A stretch of 64,000 nt of DNA from Cristatella mucedo (Eukaryota > Bryozoa > Phylactolaemata > Cristatellidae): positions 2,359,001 to 2,423,000 of the forward strand of contig WPIO01000031.1 of NCBI GenBank assembly GCA_009760855.2, written 5' to 3'. The translations under genes and the position numbers were made by a program. The notes beneath the pieces were generated by a model, which made no database searches, was not told the origin of the DNA, and saw only the letters and a program-made list of their open reading frames with translations. Positions 24,056 through 33,559 of this stretch are shown in pieces (the first letter of the stretch is position 1; the number at the start of each line of letters is the position of its first letter).

Positions 24056-24176
24056 CTTCATCAATACCAGGTTGTCCATTTTCTTGCCAGTAGGAATCTG
24101 AAGCTTGCACATGAACGTGACGAGCTTTGTCTTACCGCAACCAGTTTCTCCCATTATAATAACTGGAATACCACAT
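24056..24176 (-). CDS. RNF213: RNF213-like, window exon 24 (Walker A GETGCGKT)
   Basis: It encodes about 40 residues: CGIPVIIMGETGCGKTKLVT, FMCKLQIPTGKKMDN and LVLMK. GETGCGKT is the Walker A of the first catalytic unit (AAA3), and RCGIPVIIMGETGCGKT is nearly invariant in RNF213. The first base completes Arg (R|CG). Acceptor ctctcgttatag, donor GATGAAG|gtactg. It joins VHGG of exon 25 in phase 0. Confidence 0.97.
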
Positions 24177-25236
24177 CTATAACGAGAGATGCAAGCTAAG
24201 CATCCTTGCACTAGGGCTACCGAGGATAAAGCTACGATGGAGCTCACCAGACGTAGCAGGAGCATTATGCAAAAAGCACAGAGTCTAATTCGGTCACAGT
24301 AACAACGGCTCTCAATCTGCCCGAAATCTGCAATTAGCTGATAACGATCGGGCCTTCACAAGTGTATCCGCACGATGCATGCAGCATGGACACCACAGCC
24401 ACTCCATATTTATGTTTGTTGATACATTATGTGCAGCCCTTGCAAAAATTATAACATAAAGTAAAAGTTAATGTACACAAATAAATCTACCAACATAAAC
24501 CAAACTAGCAGGCAGCATTTGGTCGTTCACTTGCAGTCACACACTCCATGAACATTTGCCAGAGCAAGCCAGCTAAAGTCTGATTTCTGACGAATATAGC
24601 TAACTGGCAAAAATTCGAGATGTAACTGCACAGTTGCCAAAAATGGCAAAATATCACATTTCACAGACTACGAGCATATACTTTGCCGATTTTGCCCAAC
24701 AATGTGCTTCTACTCCATTAATAAAGTTATGCATGCCAAAACGCCTCGAAGGTGTGCTTTTGCATCTTCACCTTTGTATTGAGAGTATAAGCTAGCCCAA
24801 CCGCAAGGAAGGACTTTGTGAAGACAGTGCTAAGTGAGCACTCACCAAATAAGCAAAGTCAGCATGCTGGTCCAAAGGACACGTGTGAACCACAGCAAAA
24901 TATGGGAAGGCATTAATCAAATCTGCTCGAAAAAACCTTCGTCGTGACCGTCTTAATAATAGTCCTCTATCTGGTTGGTACGAATTCTGATGTGGCACAA
25001 CATACTTTCGACTAGTCATAGGCATTCACAAAGAAGCTCAGCACTAGTGACACAGAGCGCAGCACTCATTTAACATAGCATTATAACTACCACAACATCA
25101 ACAGCGCAAATTCTAGAAAAACTACAGAGGTTGACGTGGCTTGTGAGCAAATTCCAAAAAAAGATGACACGCCAGCTTAGGCCAAGTTTAGTTTCATCGT
25201 GATGATAAGACAACACAATGCAACAATTAAACTTAC
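24177..25236. other. Intron 23, no recognised element
   Basis: AT-rich intron of about 1 kb with no repeat family or family-like frame seen. Confidence 0.45.
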
Positions 25237-25380
25237 CTGAAACGCATATGAATGGCCAGCATCTTTTTCACGTTGTCCATGGTCAATTCATAGCTAGGAT
25301 CCGGATCATAAGCGGCATCATCCTTGTCAAAGTCCTTCTTAATTCCGATGACAGCACAAAGCTTTCGTATTTTCTCCTTT
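25237..25380 (-). CDS. RNF213: RNF213-like, window exon 23
   Basis: It encodes about 48 residues: KEKIRKLCAVIGIKKDFDKD, DAAYDPDPSYELTMDNVKKM and LAIHMRF. YELTxDNxxKxLAIxMRFRCG leads directly into the Walker A exon, as in vertebrate RNF213. Acceptor gttttatcag, donor TTTCAG|gtaagt; one base in, two bases out. Confidence 0.95.
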
Positions 25381-25467
25381 CTGATAAAACGCACAATTAA
25401 AGGCACACCATTTTATTGCAAACTATGCAACGTACTTTGCTTACTGCTTGCCACAAGAAATTACTAC

Positions 25468-25724
25468 CTTGATTTAGCTTCAAAATCTTCGCTCAGATCT
25501 TTGACGTGATTTCGCTCCAAGGCATCATAGAGCTCTTTCGACATGACATTCTCTTGTATGAGCTTCCTAGAGCCAGGTGTAAGAATGTTTCCCGTGCGGC
25601 GGTCGACATAGAAACCCAGAAATGTCAGAGTTGTCCGGTCAGGATTGAAGAATAAATATGGGTGGGCACTGCTTTCCCAACTTCGCTTCATTGCCATAGC
25701 TTTCAAAAACGTATCGTCGGCATC
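25468..25724 (-). CDS. RNF213: RNF213-like, window exon 22
   Basis: It encodes about 85 residues: MKRSWESSAHPYLFFNPDRT, TLTFLGFYVDRRTGNILTPG and VMSKELYDALERNHVK. The strings RxWExxxHPYxFFNxDxTTxTFxGF and VMxxxLYxxL are characteristic of RNF213 just before the first catalytic AAA unit. Acceptor ttattcgttgaag, donor TCAAG|gtagta, phase 0 to 2. Confidence 0.96.
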
Positions 25725-26076
25725 CTTCAACGAATAATAATAATATTACTGCTACTAGTAAGGTATTCGTATGGCACTTTAAGAGAAACGGGCACTCCTC
25801 AAACAGCCGATAGTTAACATTCCTGCAGGTGCTCATGCGCTAAATAAGCAGTAACATCAGGAATAGCGTGCAACTTCGTGTCTAGACAATGCGACATTCT
25901 TACAGCTCGAAACCTGCCGTTTAGTAATAGCAACTATTGATGAAGCAGGCCGAAAATTCACCAGTTACAGGAGACTAATTAAATGTTTTAGGCATGCGGT
26001 GATTTCCGAAAACACGGTACAGTCATAAAAAACAGCAGGAATGACCAATTATTAATTAAGAAGAACGCATAATTAC

Positions 26077-26136
26077 CTGTGTACAGTAGGCTTCAGGTGA
26101 CTGCTCCGAGATGTTGAGTGATCGTGTAGCAAAATC
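26077..26136 (-). CDS. RNF213: RNF213-like, window exon 21 (60 nt)
   Basis: A 20-codon exon encoding DFATRSLNISEQSPEAYCTQ. It contains no Met. The family has DFATPSLxxSDQSP here, so this small exon fits exactly between exon 20 (ending LLQMSK) and exon 22. Acceptor tgctgtcatag, donor ACACAG|gtaatt, phase 0 at both ends. Confidence 0.95.
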
Positions 26137-27437
26137 CTATGACAGCAAAGCATGCGACAGGGTAGCTAATCCATTAGCAAGCACAACAAGCGCTACAGAC
26201 ATAATAACGGCACACTGGTTAGGATATGGGCCACAGCACACACGGCATTTTATTTACATCGAAAGCCACTTGAAAAATAGCAACATCCTTTCGCCAAAGA
26301 GTAAACCTCAAGCTAAGCTCATTACTGATTAAAAGCAAATAACTCGTGAGAAGTTTCCAAAGTTTGCGATTTCTAAGCCAATACATAAAACATGATTTTT
26401 TCGATAATAGCTGTTGAATGCAAATACCACAAACCCGCAAACAATAGCTAACACCCGCAAGTGACATCCGTGTCATACTTCAGTTGGCTGGTAACTCCAT
26501 GCCGGAACAACCAAAATCACAGGCCAAAAGTATGACCTTTTTTTTTTACAAATACTAATCAACTGTAAGCAGACCATATCGACATCTGGCGAAGCTAGTG
26601 ATGTTGCTAAAGTACCTGCATACTTTATTACTCAGTCGCCATGGAGGAAAAGTTATTTCTAAGAAAGAGGCTACAACCTGTTGCTTTGGGGTCTTTTATA
26701 TTGCAAAAATGCATGCAAACAAATTATGGTATAACGAGAAAAGTCGGTAAAATCATAACATATCTTATCTGGGTTGCTGGTGATAGAAAACTGTGGTTGG
26801 CGACACCTTTAAAAATGCGAGCCCCTCAATTTTCAAATGCCCATACTGAAGAGTGGTGTACATATTAACCAAATTAATAGATACACTGGCGGCCATAAGT
26901 TTTGCCTGAGTTTTTCCAAACTTGGATTGTTGTGAGTAGGGTCGATGTATCTCAGCCGATAGCTGTTGGAACTACTGTAAATTGATGGAAAATACTAACG
27001 AATATGTTTTCATTCATTAGCTATCAAGAAGAAGTACTTTGGCCCGTAACGTTTTTTCAAGAGAACTTTTGAGAGCTGAACCCTGGAAACCCGGAAGTAG
27101 GCTTATCTGCTAATGCCAACCTTAGCTCTAGATAACTCCAATGCCAATGGGCTGTTGAGGATTTCGGCGGCTGGGCAGGAAAAACTACTCTGCTTATCCT
27201 TGGGTATGGTACACGATAATAATGATATAAACATGTGCTAGTAGAGAAAATCTGAAGTGTGGTTTCACCTTTAAACATGGCTGGTGCCCATCGTTTAGTA
27301 TTTGCAGACTGTATTCGTCTAATAGCAAGTGCAGCATAGTCTCGTTGGGCTAGCATACAGGGGAAGTTGGGCTGACACCCAGTGACCTTGGCCGCAGCCG
27401 GCAGACCGTATCAACTCGTGAGTGCACTACTAGCAGC

Positions 27438-28624
27438 TATGGCAAAGGCAGGTCGCCTTACTGATTTTGTCAAGGGCCAATCTTAACTTCTTGAGATGGT
27501 TAACAACCTAGAGATCGCTCGGAAGCTGAAAATAAGCAAGAAAGCTGTCGATGTAACATTTGAAAAATTTCTGTGCTAGGGACGCTGAAGAACCAGCCTA
27601 TGTCTGGGAGCCCCCGGGCTTCTACTAGTGGAGATGATTGGCTCCTGAAAATGGAATGCCTGAAGGACCGCTTTGCCCCTGCTCGAGCCCATGCCAAAGA
27701 AAGACTAGCCGATTCAATAGCCTATTTTGTATAGCGACAGAAGATCCTTTAACGGCTATCAACACCACTTGCAGCGGCAACAAAGGATCGCCCACCACAA
27801 GATTCGAACTTGGGGCCGCGATCTTGAAAGACAACCACCTTCCCTAGTGAGCCATCACGGCTCACCAGCACTCGAGCTTACCACCAGTATGATCCTCAGT
27901 GAGTGGACAGTGAGGCGAAGGCTTAACGAACTAGGGCTTATGGCAAGTGTGGCAAAGAAAGCTCTGATACTGACAAAAGCCCACTAAGAAGCACTTCTAT
28001 GGGCATGGCCGCAGAGACAACGAACTGCCGAAGATTGGATGCGGTTATTCTTTACCGACGAAAGTAAGTACACCGTGTAAGGCAGCAGCAAAGGTCAATC
28101 CTACGTTCGACACAGGGGTGACGAAAGCACAAAGCTGATGTCTGCTTGCAACATATTATGAAGGTGCCCAGATCAGTGATGGTGTAGGTGACTTTGCAGC
28201 AGGCGGTGTAGAGGTCCTTCGTCACATTGAGGACATAATAAATAAAGACAGCTATCTGCGAATCCTGGACGATGTTGCTGTGCCCATTGGATTGCTAGGG
28301 CACTAATTTTGTATATACACAGGACAACGATCCAAAACATACTGCCGAAGCTGTGCTGCAGTTTTTCGACTGCCTCCCTCATTTCAAACGCTTGCAGTGG
28401 CCGAGTCAGAGCCCGGACCTTGACCCGATTGAACGTCTATGAGATGATGTTCAGAATCGGCTGAGAGCTCTTAACACTAACATAAAATCGCCGGCAGAAT
28501 TATGGGACACATTGCAAGCGGTCTGGCATGCTATACCAACCGACGTAACTCTGAAACTCGTCGAGTCTATGCCAGCCCAATTAGTGGAAGTGGTCGATAA
28601 TCGGGGAAGGGCCACATTCTACTA
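27438..28624 (+). pseudogene. Tc1-like transposase pseudogene (DDE)
   Basis: Start region MAKAGRLTDFVKGQ, then a helix-turn-helix (NLEIARKLKISKKAV), an SGRP-like block, and a catalytic part with FFTDESKYTV (first Asp codon 28,056), DNDPKHTA (second Asp 28,323) and SPDLDPIERL (Glu 28,431). Numerous stops and shifts are present, including one straight after SKYTV, and SINE-A interrupts it at 27,703-27,866. From about 28,310 to the stop at 28,624 the frame is open. There are 35 residues between the second Asp and the Glu, one more than in classic Tc1. Confidence 0.88.
27703..27866 (-). repeat. SINE-A copy nested in the Tc1 transposase
   Basis: On the minus strand it begins GGTGAGCCGTGATGGCTCAC, has a B box near GTTCGAATC, and the body 'gcaagtggtgttgatagccg' ending at 'tagtc'. 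It splits the transposase frame between the SGRP-like block and the catalytic domain, so it arrived after the Tc1 element. Confidence 0.85.
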
Positions 28625-29181
28625 GATTTAGCGTTTCTAATGCCCATGCTGTAGCTGTCGTGCTAAAAAATAAAATTTAATATTGGATTGTTTTGTTTAC
28701 TTTTGCATCAATGTCACTCGTTTGCACACTCTGGGAGGACACTAAAACTGCCTACAGCAATAGTCGACCAGGCGGCCATAGTTGGACTTGGTGTAGTAAA
28801 CTTATGGCTGCTAGTGCATGTATACAGTGACCAGCATATGGGAAAGAGACATGAGTGGCACACTGTCGGCCACCGGTTCCAGGTAAGTTGACTGCCGGCA
28901 AGGTTGCATGATGTCAAATGAATCAATGGCTGCCGAACCACAAAGGCATTTATATTAGTGTCTGTTGACAATTCAGGGGGAGTTTGAATAACTTTCCAAA
29001 CACATATGAACAGACTCATGAACATGAAAGAGAAAGGGAGAGAGAGAGAGAGCAGACAGTGGATAGATCATAGAGACACATGGTGTGAAAATATGGCTGG
29101 ATGAATGAATGAATAGACAGATTGAAAAACAGACACTGACATAATGAGAGGCAGACAAGCAAACCAACAGACAGTACCCAC

Positions 29182-29350
29182 CTTCGACATCTGCAATAGA
29201 AATTTAATAACAAAATTTAGAAAACCAGGCAGATCCTCAGCCATTCCACAGTGACAGAATGCCGACTCTTCACAGTTGAAGAGTTGACAGCTCAGGAAAA
29301 GTACAAAATGATGCAGCTCCGACCAAGAGGGATCTTCAAGGCCACAGTGC
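29182..29350 (-). CDS. RNF213: RNF213-like, window exon 20
   Basis: It encodes about 56 residues: HCGLEDPSWSELHHFVLFLS, CQLFNCEESAFCHCGMAED and LPGFLNFVIKFLLQMSK. CGLxDPSWxELxxFxxFLxxQLxxCExSxFC is a family signature. Acceptor gttgactttag; the first base completes a Gly codon split from exon 19. Donor TCGAAG|gtgggt, phase 0. Confidence 0.95.
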
Positions 29351-29461
29351 CTAAAGTCAACGGTGATGCAGTTAAAAACCAGCCTTTTGATCATACGGCG
29401 TGAACAGTTCTGCTTATGCCTCTATCACGATGTGATACGAGAGAGTTACGCCTAGTATTAC

Positions 29462-29621
29462 CCCAGCAGTGTTTTCAGCATTTTCCATTTGTTTCCTTTA
29501 GGCTTTCGGGGATCTATGCCATCAAACGTTTTTTTCTTATCAAGCCTCTTGAGGTACTGGTAGGCACGCTGCCATATTTCACTTTCGAATTCTGCATCGT
29601 CCATTGCCACCACGTCAGTAC
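29462..29621 (-). CDS. RNF213: RNF213-like, window exon 19
   Basis: It encodes about 53 residues: TDVVAMDDAEFESEIWQRAY, QYLKRLDKKKTFDGIDPRKP and KGNKWKMLKTLLG. RNF213 has W-x-RAYQYLxRL followed by a Lys-rich loop before CGLxDPSW. Acceptor gcttgctttgcag. It takes one base from exon 18 (T|GT gives Cys). Donor CTGGG|gtaata, phase 2. Confidence 0.9.
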
Positions 29622-29689
29622 CTGCAAAGCAAGCACTGACAAATAACATATCACCTCTGAGACATGGCAGAGTGGTTGCGGGAAATGAA

Positions 29690-29945
29690 AACTCAACATG
29701 CTTAGAAAGTGACACAACAGTCAACAAGGTCCATGCATTCGTAATATCACAACTAGACTTTTTTTTACTAAGTGAATGGAGTGGGCGAAAAACTCTGCAG
29801 CCAGGTCTCTCCACCATGCACATCAACTTGCAACAATTACACCACTTCTCATCGACCTGCACTGGCACCCTTTCTAGCAGCATATCGACTTCAAGGTTTT
29901 GCCCATCAAAACTTCATAGTCGAACCGCTGCTGTACGTGGAGCCA
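29690..29945 (+). repeat. Diverged LINE RT fragment, plus strand
   Basis: It has the LINE blocks 'aaggtccatgcattcgt', 'ctctgcagccaggtct' and 'cgacctgcactggcac' in order, with a large internal deletion. It begins about 70 nt upstream of the exon 19 acceptor, in antisense to the gene. Confidence 0.65.
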
Positions 29946-30121
29946 GAACAATTCTCTGAGAAATAATGTCAAGTGGCCAAGTGTTACATTTACAACAGAC
30001 AAGCCTAGCTGCAGAGTTCTGCATCGACTGTCAGCACCTGTGCCTATTATAGGCCGGAAGAACTGCGAACAGTGAGCTACAGAAGTAAAGACGGGATGTG
30101 AAAAATGTAGGGATTACCTAC

Positions 30122-30302
30122 AAACATGAAGCGACAACCGGTGCTCATACTGATCTAAAATGCAAACGTAACAGGCTTCACCTAAGCTCTTTCCATTCTT
30201 CGGGTCATAGGCTTGACAACAATAGCTGGGGCTGATGCATTCTAGCGAAGGCAGTAGTTCAATCACAGGGTATGCTGTCTTCCACAGTTTGGAATCGTCA
30301 GC
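30122..30302 (-). CDS. RNF213: RNF213-like, window exon 18
   Basis: It encodes about 60 residues: ADDSKLWKTAYPVIELLPSL, ECISPSYCCQAYDPKNGKSL and GEACYVCILDQYEHRLSLHV. It fits the AAA2 segment where the family has a PSVECRSP-like string. Acceptor ctggtcgtttcag. Two overlapping donors exist. I chose CATGTTT|gtaggt (phase 1) because the other (GTAG|gtaatc) puts a stop in exon 19. Confidence 0.87.
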
Positions 30303-30463
30303 CTGAAACGACCAGCCCAGATCACCGAAAAAAAATCAGCACCAGTACATAACAACGTCGCCCTGGCAACTTTCTTGCACTCTGCAGGTACTGAAAAGTG
30401 ATACACAAAAAATATAGCAAGCAGGACAGCAAAATATCTACCATAAGGCGAGTCACAATTTAC

Positions 30464-30601
30464 CTTAACTCTAGGCTTGACTGACACAAACTCAACAAGG
30501 TAGTAATCTCGCGACGAACGCTGATACACGAATCCATCTTGCCGGCACAAGCTACCGAGTAGCAGGAGGTTGAAAAGCATTTCGTTAACACCATTAAATG
30601 C
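30464..30601 (-). CDS. RNF213: RNF213-like, window exon 17
   Basis: It encodes 46 residues: AFNGVNEMLFNLLLLGSLCR, QDGFVYQRSSRDYYLVEFVS and VKPRVK. The pattern V-x-x-x-LFxLLxLGxLxxxxGxVxxRxxxxxYxVE is that of RNF213 after the Walker A of AAA2. Acceptor gtttgttttccag, donor GTTAAG|gtaaat, phase 0 at both ends. Confidence 0.93.
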
Positions 30602-30639
30602 CTGGAAAACAAACGGCACACCGGTGCGGCAGGCAAATC

Positions 30640-30772
30640 GCTGGGCAGCAGTGCCCTAAGAGAACTTAATCTCTATTCAGAGGCTTCACATACGCCACGG
30701 GGCTCGAGCCCACGAACTCAGTAAGACCTTGGTCGGGACGAGCACCTTAACCACCGGGCCAAACCAGGGCAG
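30640..30772 (-). repeat. SINE-B copy
   Basis: It has the same layout as at 6.9 and 45.1 kb: tRNA-like head (B box about GGGCTCGAGCCCC on the minus strand) and a tail 'gaatagagattaagttctct'. It lies about 40 nt upstream of the exon 17 acceptor, in the same orientation as the gene. Confidence 0.8.
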
Positions 30773-30970
30773 CATTTCTAGTTACCTACTGCTTCGGGTG
30801 TCAAATAACAAAGAAATTCCCATAAAGATAACATAATGTACACTTAGACACTAGATCTAGAGTGCATTTAAGTTCGGTTCACTTGTTTGTTCACATACAG
30901 TGGCACTGCATCAAGAATAATAAGATTCGGACACCAAAAACAGGTGAAAACTCACAGCTCTGCACCATAC

Positions 30971-31217
30971 CTCTTGGAAAACGTTGATATGTACGATTCG
31001 TTTGCACAGCTTGTTATGGTCAGGAGTGCCACTGAGCAGCCTATCGACTACTTTATTAACGTCCACGTTCTGCTGAGCAAGCTGAATTGTTAGCATCGGA
31101 AGTTGACCACAGTTCCCTAAAGTCCTCACAGTCCCCGAAAGTTGCTCGGCCATGCGTCTAACATGCAAAGTCTTGCCCATGCCTGCACGTGCCGATGACA
31201 CAACTCGGACTGAGCTC
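30971..31217 (-). CDS. RNF213: RNF213-like, window exon 16 (AAA2 Walker A)
   Basis: It encodes about 82 residues: SSVRVVSSARAGMGKTLHVR, RMAEQLSGTVRTLGNCGQLP, MLTIQLAQQNVDVNKVVDRL and RIVHINVFQE. SSxRAGxGK[ST] is the RNF213 Walker A of the first nucleotide-binding unit (AAA2), thought in vertebrates to hold ATP without turnover. Lys and Thr are present. The first base completes a Gln codon from exon 15, giving FLLDFQQ|SSVRVVSS. Acceptor aatactttgtag, donor CAAGAG|gtatgg. Confidence 0.95.
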
Positions 31218-31271
31218 CTACAAAGTATTTAGAGCAAGTAAGTCACAAGTGCACTCAATTAACTGCGAGGT

Positions 31272-31272
<1 letters not shown>

Positions 31273-31354
<82 letters not shown>
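31273..31354 (+). repeat. (CA)41 microsatellite
   Basis: An uninterrupted CA run of 82 bp. On the transcript strand it is (UG)n ending about 56 nt upstream of the exon 16 acceptor. Confidence 0.98.
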
Positions 31355-31356
<2 letters not shown>

Positions 31357-31404
31357 GAGCAATTGCAGAAAATACAAGAAATAATAATCATTTACATGTA
31401 CATG

Positions 31405-31680
31405 TGTGCAACGACAACTACTCTCCTACTGCTGACTATGGCACATTTTTTCAGCGGTCCTGAACTGCTACTTCTATGCTACTCACTACCTCAACTGCTC
31501 TCCCAACTCTGCTATGCTTCCCACTTTCTCTTTGTTGCGTGAGACGAAGTCTGTTGGCTACCGAATGTGTACCAAAAGCCGCTTAGGCTGTGAGTGCGCT
31601 ATACAAAACTCTCCTGCGTAACACCCAAATAGTCTTTATGACTTTGTGGAGTTACAGACGGAGATACATTACATTACATT
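31405..31680 (+). repeat. Repeat C, stand-alone copy
   Basis: It aligns over its length with 4,530-4,806 and ends in the short direct units 'acattacattacatta'. It is not flanked by LINE sequence here. Confidence 0.7.
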
Positions 31681-31904
31681 AGATGTCTGGACTCCTTAGT
31701 TCTGTGCTATACTATTAGTCGGCTAATTAGGTATTCAAGCTATACCAATGCCAGCCAACACCAAAGATCCTCCCCCACGTCGGTTCGTTCAAAATGAAAC
31801 CTTTCGGCACTTAGTTAAACGGCATGTATTTTGAAATTATTGCTAGCCTTTTAACCCCAACTTATCATGATCTAGACTGGTAGTCACAAGCCAATTAACA
31901 AATA

Positions 31905-32540
31905 TAACAATAATAATTGTGAATGTCCCAGAGCACCACAAGAGAGCTCAATCTCTTTCTAGGGACTTAGCATTTGTGCGAAAGGAAGCATGTCATTTTG
32001 GTTATTGATTAGCTGAATAGTGTCACTACACACGAGCACACAAAAGACGATTTCCACAAACCCATTAAATGTTGTAAGTAATAGATCAAGCCAGCGAATG
32101 TCGTGAAGTCAGACAGGAGTGAATTACAGGCTTTGGGAGCATACCAACTGTAGGTAGGGTCTCCACAGGTTTGGACTTGGGGTAGAGGCACAGTAAAACG
32201 CTATGATTGAGAAGAGCAGGAGGTAATCACTAACCTGATGGGGAGTAGTTCTGATAGGCAGACTGGAGCCAGAACATGAAGGAAACGAAAAGTAAGTGAC
32301 AATCCTTGAAGTCAATGCACTGCTTAATGGGGAGCCAGTGCAGGTCGGTGAGACATGGTGTAATTAAGCCACTGCGATGCTCCACACAGACAAACTTGGC
32401 TACAGCATATTGCACGAGGCTGTAAGCACCGAATTGTATAGGCCAGACGACCTGTGAGAGGTAAGTTACAGAAGTCTTGATGGGGTGTCACTGATGCATA
32501 GACCAACTTGGTGTGGTATCACTGTCTAAACAAGTCCAAA
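31905..32540 (-). mobile_element. CR1/L2-like LINE copy, minus strand, degenerate
   Basis: Read on the minus strand it gives RT C-terminal fragments (VYASVTPHQDFCNLPLTG, HRPALAPH) followed by the tail stem-loop near 31,930-31,965. The frame is broken many times. Confidence 0.75.
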
Positions 32541-33559
32541 TGTTAGCAAGGTTTATCAATATGCTTAAAAGTAGGCAGACTTAACTGCATATGATAGGAT
32601 GTACTATGTTACTGAAAGCCGAGTATTGGTAATACAACAAGCACACATATATACACCGAATATAGATAGAAATTAAGTAGGTGAACATTCACTGTGTCCA
32701 CAATAATTTTAGGTATTTGGGAATAGATCAATAGGTATGACAGACCGACACAAATTACTATAAAGAATAAACGGTACAAACAAGCTGACATAAATAATGG
32801 TTCGGGATTTTCAATGAACTTTTATGTACAAATTGTGTGGCTGAATGGTTGATCCGCTTCAGGCGAGTAGGCTGACCTGTTAAAATAGCCTAGGACAAAA
32901 CAACCCATACAAAATAGCTAGGCAACAATAGCATATAACAAAGTAGCCCCATCACATTTGCTAGGTTTATCTACAATAAAAATAAAATTTGGAAGTAATT
33001 AAATATCTTATAAGTAAGAGATGATTATTCATTTTTATGGATAGTAAAAACTATCTCGGAAGCTTTGCAGACAACTTAATAATGCTATATTACACTAATT
33101 ATTACTTCTTCATAATTTAGAAGTGTACCTGATACAATTTTTGTAATTGGTTTGATTGCATTCAAAGTGATAAGCAATTTCGAGTTCTAAAATCATTATC
33201 TTAAAATAACTTGAAAATAGTGCATTATCTGCAAATGATTTCCAAGTTAATCAAAAAGAGAAATGCAAAGTCACTTCGATTGTCAGACAGTTTGCAATTT
33301 CACAAAGATAATCCAGACATTCTGTATCGTCATAAGCAGGAATAAGACTATTGAGACATCAATTCAGTAGCATATACTTTGCCTTCGATGCTTCCGGCGG
33401 TCTGTTACCTGCCTGTACACCAGAGGAGCTGATTTCCACTTTATCCTATTCTCTTCGGAACTATCAAATGAGTCTGAAGACTGACTGATAATCCCATCGA
33501 TGGTTTATTGGAAACCAGGATGCTATGCTTCCACTAAAATATATGTTCGGGGGTAGACT

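Larger units (their letters stand above)
26884..28816 (+). mobile_element. Tc1-like DNA transposon, inactivated, with inserted SINE
   Basis: The termini match as imperfect inverted repeats: 'cactggcggccataagttt' at the left and the reverse complement of the right end 'cactagcagccataagttt'. The left end is preceded by TA, as expected for a Tc1 target site; the right is followed by CA, probably a mutated TA. It lies in the intron between exons 21 and 20. Total length about 1.93 kb, of which about 164 bp is an inserted SINE-A. Confidence 0.85.

Noticed and set aside
30116-30121. Exon 18 donor four bases further (GTAG|gtaatc)
   Set aside because: It would put exon 19 into a frame with an immediate stop; the upstream gtaggt donor keeps the frame.
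31189-31542. Open frame with a long His-Thr repeat
   Set aside because: It is a translation of the (CA)n microsatellite; the same applies near 41.1 and 48.9 kb.
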